A stretch of DNA of 64,000 bases from Spirulina sp034932185 (GTDB lineage Bacteria > Cyanobacteriota > Cyanobacteriia > Cyanobacteriales > Spirulinaceae): positions 105,630 to 169,629 of the forward strand of contig NZ_JAYGHW010000091.1 of assembly GCF_034932185.1 (NCBI RefSeq), read 5' to 3'. The notes under the pieces are model-generated. The model did no database searches, was not told the DNA's origin, and was given only the letters and a program-made list of their open reading frames with translations. Shown here in pieces: positions 58,330 to 64,000 of this stretch. The position numbers were made by a program, and so were the translations under genes. Numbering within the stretch: position 1 is the first letter of the stretch; every line of letters begins with the position of its first letter.

Positions 58330-60237
58330 ATGATTGCTGCTGCTGGGATTGAATTTCAAGACGAATTTGAAGTGATTGTCATTGGCGCGGGCCATGCAGG
58401 CTGTGAGGCGGCCTTAGCCACCGCTCGCCTCGGTTGTGCGACGCTGATGCTGACGCTCAACCTGGATAAAATCGCCTGGCAACCCTGTAACCCCGCTGTC
58501 GGTGGCCCCGCAAAATCCCAACTCACCCATGAGATTGATGCCTTGGGGGGGGAAATTGGTAAAATGAGCGATCGCACCTATCTCCAAAAGCGTGTCCTCA
58601 ATGCCTCCCGTGGCCCGGCGGTGTGGGCGTTGCGGGCGCAAACCGATAAGCGGGAATATGCCCAGGTGATGCGGCGCATTGTCGAAAATCAGCCCAATTT
58701 AGCGATCCGCGAAGGCATGGCCACGGATCTCATTCTTGGCCCCAACAGTGAGGTTTTAGGGGTGAAAACCTATTTCGGGACTTGTTTCGCCGCCAAAGCC
58801 GTGATCCTCACCACCGGCACATTTTTAGGGGGGCGGATTTGGATTGGTAATCAATCGATGGCGGCAGGCCGGGCGGGGGAATTTGCCGCCGTGGGCTTGA
58901 CGGAAACGCTGAATCAATTGGGCTTTGAAACCGATCGCCTCAAAACCGGCACACCGGCCCGGGTCGATCGCCGTAGCGTTGATTTTTCCAAAATGGAACC
59001 CCAGCCGCCGGATCGTGAAATCCGTTGGTTTAGTTTTGACCCTGAAGTGTGGATCGAGCGGGAGCAGATGGATTGTCATTTAACGCGCACGACGGCGAAA
59101 ACCCATCAATTGATCCGGGATAATCTCCATTTAACGCCGGTTTATGGGGGGTTTATTGATGCAAAAGGGCCGCGTTATTGCCCCAGTATTGAGGATAAAA
59201 TTGTCCGGTTTGCGGATAAAGAATCCCATCAGATTTTCATTGAACCGGAGGGGCGGGATATTCCAGAATTGTATATTCAAGGCTTTTCAACCGGCCTACC
59301 AGAAACGTTGCAATTGCAACTGTTACGGACGTTGCCGGGGTTGGAGGAATGCACGATGCTGCGGCCAGCCTATGCGGTGGAATACGATTATTTACCCGCC
59401 ACGCAATGTTATCCAACATTAATGACGAAAAAAATTGAGGGGCTGTTTACCGCTGGCCAAATTAACGGCACGACGGGTTATGAAGAGGCGGCGGCTCAAG
59501 GGTTTGTGGCGGGGGTGAATGCGGCGCGATTTAGTCGGGGTGAGGAAATGATTGTGTTTCCCCGTGAGCAGAGTTATATCGGCACGTTGATTGATGATCT
59601 CTGTACAAAGGATCTGCGGGAACCCTATCGGATGTTGACTTCGCGGTCTGAATATCGGCTGTTGTTGCGTTCGGATAATGCGGATCAGCGGTTGACTCCC
59701 TTGGGGCGGGAAATTGGTTTGATAGGCGATCGCCGTTGGCAACTTTTTCAAACAAAGCAGGCGAAAATTGCCGCTGAACAGGAGCGGTTAGGGACACAAC
59801 GGGTGAAGGAGCATGATCCCATCGGGGTGCAAATTGTCGCAGCAACGCAGCAGAAAATTAAGGGTTCGATTACGTTGGCGGATCTGTTGCGGCGGCCGGG
59901 TTTGCATTATGCCGATTTAGACCGTTATGGTTTGGGAAATCCTGATTTAAATCGGGAGGAACGAGAGGGGGCGGAAATTGAAATTAAATACGCGGGTTAT
60001 ATCCAGCGGCAACAGACGCAAATTGATCAAGTAGCCCGCAGTGCAAACCGTAAGCTCCCCCCGGATTTGGATTATGGGGCGATTGAAACGCTCTCGAAGG
60101 AGTCGCGGGAGAAGTTAACGAAGTTGCGCCCGTTGACCATTGGCCAAGCTTCACGGATGGGGGGGGTGAATCCGGCGGATATTAATGCGTTATTGGTGCA
60201 TTTGGAGGTGCGATCGCGCCTCACGCCAACGGTTTAA
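58330..60237 (+). CDS. mnmG: tRNA uridine-5-carboxymethylaminomethyl synthase subunit MnmG (GidA)
   Basis: A 635-residue FAD enzyme that, with MnmE, modifies U34 of certain tRNAs. The FAD-binding VIVIGAGHAGCEAALATARLG region lies at about residues 16-34. QPCNPAVGGPAKSQLTHEID, GTFLGG, RLKTGTPARVD and the C-terminal KYAGYIQRQQ segment are family hallmarks. Full length. Confidence 0.97.
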   Translation: MIAAAGIEFQDEFEVIVIGAGHAGCEAALATARLGCATLMLTLNLDKIAWQPCNPAVGGPAKSQLTHEIDALGGEIGKMSDRTYLQKRVLNASRGPAVWALRAQTDKREYAQVMRRIVENQPNLAIREGMATDLILGPNSEVLGVKTYFGTCFAAKAVILTTGTFLGGRIWIGNQSMAAGRAGEFAAVGLTETLNQLGFETDRLKTGTPARVDRRSVDFSKMEPQPPDREIRWFSFDPEVWIEREQMDCHLTRTTAKTHQLIRDNLHLTPVYGGFIDAKGPRYCPSIEDKIVRFADKESHQIFIEPEGRDIPELYIQGFSTGLPETLQLQLLRTLPGLEECTMLRPAYAVEYDYLPATQCYPTLMTKKIEGLFTAGQINGTTGYEEAAAQGFVAGVNAARFSRGEEMIVFPREQSYIGTLIDDLCTKDLREPYRMLTSRSEYRLLLRSDNADQRLTPLGREIGLIGDRRWQLFQTKQAKIAAEQERLGTQRVKEHDPIGVQIVAATQQKIKGSITLADLLRRPGLHYADLDRYGLGNPDLNREEREGAEIEIKYAGYIQRQQTQIDQVARSANRKLPPDLDYGAIETLSKESREKLTKLRPLTIGQASRMGGVNPADINALLVHLEVRSRLTPTV

Positions 60238-60255
60238 GGGTTTAAATCTGCCAAA

Positions 60256-60307
60256 ACCAAGGGCGCAAGGGATGGGCGCAAGGGATGGGCGCAAGCATTG
60301 CGCCCCT
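60256..60307. repeat. 13-15-bp tandem GGGCGCAAGGGAT repeat
   Basis: Three near-copies of GGGCGCAAGGGAT end in a palindrome GGGCGCAAGCATTGCGCCC, related to the one inside the CHAT gene. It lies after the mnmG stop. Confidence 0.75.
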
Positions 60308-60417
60308 ACCCCCCGTTCCCCCTCCGTAACTCAGCAATTGCGGCCAAGTCCAGCCCTGTGAGTTGGATCAGAATTTCATCAGATAAACCTTGGGTAATCC
60401 CCTGCATTACGACCCGT

Positions 60418-60583
60418 CCACCTTGTAGAGATTTTCCACCAGATGGTACCAGTCGAGTACCTCCCTGCGCTGATACTCCGGCGCAAGGTGAGCCATGATG
60501 TTCCACACCCCATCATGACCATCTCCCACACAAGTCACCACTGATGCTAGGGGTTGCTGTTGCACCCACTCTATGGGAGACTC
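60418..60583 (-). pseudogene. ISKra4-type transposase remnant, internal part
   Basis: The minus strand encodes SPIEWVQQQPLASVVTCVGD, GHDGVWNIMAHLAP and RREVLDWYHLVENLYKV, typical of the catalytic region of ISKra4-family transposases (the Asp of GDGHDG is part of the active site). There is no start or end. The frame continues the N-terminal remnant at 61611-62035 across the inserted IS605-type element. Beyond 60418 a different frame (GLSDEILIQLTGLDLAAIAE) looks like the tail of a PD-(D/E)XK protein. Confidence 0.8.
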
Positions 60584-61610
60584 GCGTGAGAACCCCGGTC
60601 ATTTATGCCGGGGATGAAACGCAGCCGCAGCTTTTAAGCTGCCCGTCACCTCTTTTGATTAGTTCTACAAAATTGAGATATAAGTTGTAGAAGGAGGTGA
60701 AACCATTGTTAACCCTAACTTACGAGTACAAAGCAGCGCCCACTAATGAGCAGATTCAGCTAATCGAACACACTTTAACTGTGTGTCGGAAAGTGTGGAA
60801 TTTTGCCTTGTGTGAGCGTAAAGACTGGCTGAATTCTCGCAGGTGCCAGGTTAACGCTTGTTCAATCATCGTGCCTGCTCCAGTCGCGAGTGGGCATCCA
60901 CGCGGGATTGATTTAGGGCTTGATAAATTCGCTGCAACGTCTGATGGTGAGTTGATTGAACGTCCTCGGTTCTTAGACACACTGCACCGTAAGCTGAAAT
61001 TGCTACAGCGCAGGTTGAAAAATAAGCAAAAAGGATCCAACAATCGACACAAGTTAAATCGAAAAATTGCACGATTGCATCAACGCATTGCAGATACTCG
61101 CAAGGATTGGCATTTCAAGCTGGCTCACCAGCTTTGTGACGAGGCATGATTTTTGTGGAAGACATCGACTTCCGTACTTGGGCAAAAGGAATGCTGGGAA
61201 AGCATACGCTTGATGCTGGATTCGGGCAATTTGTCTTAATCCTGCAATGGGTTTGCTGGAAGCGGGGTATTTACCTTGCCAAAGTAGACAAAGATTACAC
61301 GTCGCAAGTGTGTCCGCAATGCGACACGCATACTGGAAAGAAAGATTTGAGTGATAGGCTTCATGCTTGTCACAACTGCGGCTACAGGACTCATCGAGAT
61401 GTTGCAGCCGCACAAGTGATCCGCAATCGCGGCATCAATGCGCTGGGACGCAGCGTAGAAGAAAATGCCTGTGGAGACGGTCTGACGGGGACGGGAAACC
61501 GTCTAGTTAAGGGTCAAAGAAGCAGGAAGAAAGGTGGAGAGGTACGGCTTCAGTCTACCTCGTAACATCTTTTGAGAATCCCCGTCGATTTATCGCGGGG
61601 AGTACGTCAA
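60584..61610 (+). mobile_element. IS605-type (TnpB-only) element, decayed
   Basis: The left end carries the hairpin CCCCGG-TCATTTATG-CCGGGG (60593-60613). The right end carries CCCCGTCGATTTATCGCGGGG (61580-61600), both near the ends, as in IS605-type subterminal palindromes. It holds one degraded tnpB and no tnpA, and sits inside an ISKra4-type transposase gene. Exact ends are estimated from where the ISKra4 homology breaks off. Confidence 0.8.
60697..61565 (+). pseudogene. tnpB: tnpB pseudogene (internal deletion and frameshift)
   Basis: The TnpB N terminus (TYEYKAAPTNEQIQLIEHTL, FALCERKDWLNSR) is intact up to about residue 55, then jumps to HPRGIDLGLDKFAATSDGEL. About 110 residues of the usual protein are missing. 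After LAHQLCDEA the frame stops, and the rest (MIFVEDIDFRTWAKGMLGKH; CPQCDTHTGKKDL; CHNCGYRTHRDVAAAQVIRN) continues in another frame from 61146, a one-base frameshift. RuvC-like acidic residues and the zinc cysteines remain. It cannot make a functional RNA-guided nuclease. Confidence 0.9.
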
Positions 61611-62035
61611 CAAGGCTTTATTTTCTTGGAAATACGCATTGCACAATGAGTCATGGAGGCTTACTGCCTTATAGTCTCGCCACTCACAGGCTCCTCTGGG
61701 GTTCTCAACCTCACTTTTCCCCCATCTACACTTAATTCATCTACCTGCTGCTCGCTTTCAGGTGAGGGTATCTCGCTGCGTTCCACCAATCGGTGCAAGT
61801 TGCTGTGTCCCACTGCCATTCCCGTCATCAGCTTAATATCCTCTGCTGCTTCCTCGTAGGAGGATTTCGCACAAGCAGCCAAGCTGCACTTCTCCATCAC
61901 TGAACTCAGTTGTTTCTTGGGCTTGAGTCCTAGCTTTCGGGCTTCTGTTCTTTGCAGTGGGATGCTCCCCGATTAAGGAGATCATCGTCTCAGCGGTATC
62001 TCCCTAGAACTGGGTCAGCAAAATCTCATCAACAC
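61611..62035 (-). pseudogene. ISKra4-type transposase remnant, N-terminal part
   Basis: The minus strand encodes KLGLKPKKQLSSVMEKCSLA, SYEEAAEDIKLMTGMAVGHS, VDELSVDGGKVRLRTPEEP and, after a frame change, EWRDYKAVSLHDSLCNAYFQ, the order expected in ISKra4 transposases. At least two frameshifts are visible. It breaks off at about 61611, where the IS605-type element begins. Confidence 0.82.
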
Positions 62036-62131
62036 CTGAAAAAAATCAACCCACCCCTAGATCCCCCTTAAAGGCTTTCCTCCATCAACCCCATTTTTAC
62101 GAAAATCATAACTTACAAAAATCCCTAAACG

Positions 62132-62161
62132 AAAACCGCCGTGAGGATGATCGGCGGTTTT
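62132..62161 (-). terminator. terminator of rpsD
   Basis: AAAACCGCCG and CGGCGGTTTT form a 10-bp perfect stem with a 10-nt loop, with T-rich sequence on the minus-strand 3' side. It is about 90 bp after the rpsD stop and could work in both directions. Confidence 0.85.
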
Positions 62162-62251
62162 CTGAACCTGACTTATGCCATGGGAACGTGATCCATTCAA
62201 TCACTAAAATATGGGATACGTCAGCCGCGATCGCCTCCCATCGAAAATTCC

Positions 62252-62860
62252 CTAAACCTTACGAGAATAGTACTCAACCACCAGCAGTTCATTGATTTGC
62301 AGGGCCACCCATTCCCGCTCAATCAGGCCAGTCACCTTGCCTTCCATCGTTTCCTTATTGAACTCCAAATGGCTCGGCACATTCGCCAAACCGGGGTATT
62401 CCATATTCGCCTGCACGAGGGCTTTCGATTGAGCGCGATCGCGCACCTTGATCACATCCCCCGCCCGGCATTGATAACTGGCAATATCCACCACACGACC
62501 ATTCACCATCACATGGCCATGGTTCACCAACTGCCGCGCACCGGGAATCGTCCCCGCCATACCCAGCCGAAACACCGTATTATCCAACCGCATTTCCAAC
62601 AATTGCAGCAGCCGCTCCCCAGTAGAACCCGTCGCACGACGAGCCTTCTTCATATAGTTCACCATTTGCTTCTCAGTGACACCATAGTTGAAGCGCAGCT
62701 TTTGCTTCTCTTCCAACCGGATGGCATATTCAGAACGCTTGCGGCGGGCTTGACCGTGCTGCCCCGGCGGATAATCCCGGCGCGAACTCTTGCGGGTTAA
62801 ACCGGGCAATTCACCCAGGCGGCGCGTAACGCGCAAACGAGGCCCTCTGTATCGAGACAT
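62252..62860 (-). CDS. rpsD: 30S ribosomal protein S4
   Basis: A 202-residue S4: MSRYRGPRLRVTRRLGELPG at the start and the S4 RNA-binding domain at about 90-155 (RLDNTVFRLGMAGTIPGARQ, LVNHGHVMVNG). In cyanobacteria rpsD is often monocistronic, as here. S4 nucleates 30S assembly and can act as a translational regulator. Confidence 0.97.
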   Translation of the reverse strand: MSRYRGPRLRVTRRLGELPGLTRKSSRRDYPPGQHGQARRKRSEYAIRLEEKQKLRFNYGVTEKQMVNYMKKARRATGSTGERLLQLLEMRLDNTVFRLGMAGTIPGARQLVNHGHVMVNGRVVDIASYQCRAGDVIKVRDRAQSKALVQANMEYPGLANVPSHLEFNKETMEGKVTGLIEREWVALQINELLVVEYYSRKV

Positions 62861-62957
62861 GAAATTTTAACTCTCCTTAACGTGATTCAATGGCGTTCCC
62901 ATTATCGGGGTGAGGGGGCTTGATCATCCAAAGCTGACCCTAACCCACAGACTTTTC

Positions 62958-63000
62958 ATTATAAACAAGCCAGCGGTTATCGGGCAAGATAACCGCTGGC
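62958..63000 (-). promoter_or_regulatory. putative rpsD promoter overlapping a 13-bp inverted repeat
   Basis: On the minus strand TTGCCC (62987-62982) and TATAAT (62963-62958) are separated by 18 bp, a good sigma70-type promoter about 100 bp before rpsD. A perfect inverted repeat GCCAGCGGTTATC / GATAACCGCTGGC (62969-63000) places the -35 box in its loop and part of the spacer in one arm. It could be an operator, or the terminator of an older upstream gene. Confidence 0.55.
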
Positions 63001-63059
63001 AATTTAGGGACTATGGCGCAAAGCCGGGCAGATTACGAAAATAGTGCGGGAGTCTTAGA

Positions 63060-63125
63060 GCAACGTCGCTGTCTTCGCGGGGATGAAAGACGACAGGGCG
63101 ACTTTAGTCGCCGTCCTTGCAGGGC
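63060..63125 (+). mobile_element. left-end hairpins of an IS605-type element
   Basis: Two hairpins precede the tnpB at 63154: GGCGACT-TT-AGTCGCC (about 63095-63110) and a CGTCGC...GACGACAG fold before it. They resemble the left end of the element at 60584. The element continues beyond the window. Confidence 0.6.
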
Positions 63126-63153
63126 GGCTTATATTGTGTGCTAGGATATAGCC

Positions 63154-64000
63154 ATGATTGTACTAGAGTTTAAAGCCTACGGAAAGCCCCAGCAATTCAG
63201 CGCCATAGACGAGGCGGTGAGAACGGTTCAGTTCATCCGAAACAAAGCCATCCGTTATTGGATGGACAACCGGGGAACTGGACAGAACGATCTGCAAAAG
63301 CTATGCGCTCAACTGGCTCAGGAATTCCCTTTTGCCGCTGAACTCAACAGCATGGCTCGGCAGGCATCCGCAGAACGAGCCTGGAGTACAATCTCGCGAT
63401 TCTACGAAAACTGCAAGAAGGGTATCCCCGGAAAAAAGGGATTCCCCTCCTTCAAGAAAAATAACCGCTCAGTAGAGTACAAAACCTCTGGGTGGAAGTT
63501 AGACGAGAATCGCAAGGTCATCACCTTCACCGACAAGAAGGGCATTGGTAGACTAAAGCTCAAAGGCACTCGTGATCTGCATTTCTATCCCATAGAGCAG
63601 ATTAAGCGAATTCGCCTCGTCAAAAGAGCCGATGGCTACTATGTCCAGTTCTGTATTCGTGCAGAACGGACTGAATTCGTTGAACCCTCTGGTCGAGCCA
63701 TCGGCTTGGACGTTGGACTTAAAGAGTTCTACACCGATAGCAACGGTGAAACAGTGGGAAACCCCCGACATCTCAGGAAAAGTGAGTCACGACTCAAGCA
63801 GTCGCAGCGCAATGTTTCCAGGAGGAAGAAAGGGGGTCAGAATCGAGCAAAGGCAAGGGTGGTTCTAGGTAAACGCCATCTCAAAATAAGTAGGCAGCGT
63901 CAAGATTTTGCCGTGAAGTTGGCAAGATGCGTAATCCAGTCTAACGACTTGGTGGCTTACGAAGATTTGAGAATCAGGAATATGGTGCGTAATCACAGCC
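63154..64000 (+). CDS. tnpB: TnpB family RNA-guided nuclease, cut by window end
   Basis: An uninterrupted frame from ATG 63154 to the window end (282 codons). It has MIVLEFKAYGKPQQFSAIDE at the start, FPSFKKNNRSVEYKTSGWKL, the first RuvC-type motif AIGLDVGLKEFYTDSNG and the Glu motif LVAYEDLRIRN. The zinc finger and last Asp lie beyond 64000. It is a different lineage from the pseudogene at 60697. No tnpA is seen upstream. TnpB cuts DNA guided by a RNA from the element's right end (established for the family). Confidence 0.9.
   Translation, partial: MIVLEFKAYGKPQQFSAIDEAVRTVQFIRNKAIRYWMDNRGTGQNDLQKLCAQLAQEFPFAAELNSMARQASAERAWSTISRFYENCKKGIPGKKGFPSFKKNNRSVEYKTSGWKLDENRKVITFTDKKGIGRLKLKGTRDLHFYPIEQIKRIRLVKRADGYYVQFCIRAERTEFVEPSGRAIGLDVGLKEFYTDSNGETVGNPRHLRKSESRLKQSQRNVSRRKKGGQNRAKARVVLGKRHLKISRQRQDFAVKLARCVIQSNDLVAYEDLRIRNMVRNHS

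Noticed and set aside
61661..61900. A 79-codon frame as a stand-alone small gene
   Set aside because: It is a fragment of an ISKra4-type transposase, with homology continuing in other frames on both sides.

Overview
The window is from a cyanobacterial chromosome. The octamer GCGATCGC (HIP1) and its core GGCGATCGCC recur throughout. Recognisable cyanobacterial families include an SLH/OprB-type porin, LL-diaminopimelate aminotransferase, XisH/XisI, a DUF928 protein, CHASE2 and FHA-GAF adenylate cyclases, several Uma2 nucleases and a cyanobactin cluster. The genus cannot be fixed from sequence alone. Short palindromic repeats are scattered between genes and sometimes lie inside them; the main one has the core GGGCGAAAAATTTTTCGCCC.

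Layout. 0.2-4.8 kb: a small CxxC protein, an orphan antitoxin-like gene, a CHASE2-adenylate cyclase, a DUF928 secreted protein and a VOC protein. 4.8-12.7 kb: an unusual run on the minus strand. A YN-type pseudo-orthocaspase is followed by a 150-bp tandem repeat array, then by a tight cluster of TPR-CHAT protease, xisH, xisI and two unknown genes, the last membrane-anchored. 12.8-39.8 kb: mostly housekeeping and conserved genes. These include Rrf2-cysK, a porin, DUF1611, an MNT protein with a broken partner, glycogen debranching enzyme, an M48 peptidase, Ppx, a PIN toxin-antitoxin pair, an FHA-GAF cyclase, purE, a BMP lipoprotein, htpG, a second cysteine synthase, rpsB-tsf, tRNA-Leu(CAA), DUF58 and a Nudix hydrolase.

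39.8-52.3 kb: a cyanobactin-type RiPP cluster on the minus strand in the order patA, patB, patC, (Uma2 on the opposite strand), patD, five separate precursor genes, patG. No patF-like gene lies in the window. The five precursors share a leader and a C-terminal SYDG/SYEG signal, but their core segments are unrelated and all end in Cys. Each gene sits in its own cassette with a conserved 5' leader hairpin, in which base pairs change on both sides, and a 3' hairpin. Flanking sequences alternate between two types, as if gene pairs had been duplicated. One precursor has lost the LAELSEE recognition motif. Known biology predicts that PatD makes azolines, PatA removes the leader, the oxidase domain of PatG makes azoles and its protease domain cleaves at SYDG and cyclises.

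53-64 kb: TerB-like protein, dapL, DUF2214, a Uma2 gene between two direct multi-hairpin repeats, gltX, tRNA-Leu(GAG), mnmG, a decayed IS605-type element nested in an ISKra4-type transposase remnant, rpsD, and a second, apparently intact TnpB gene cut by the window end.
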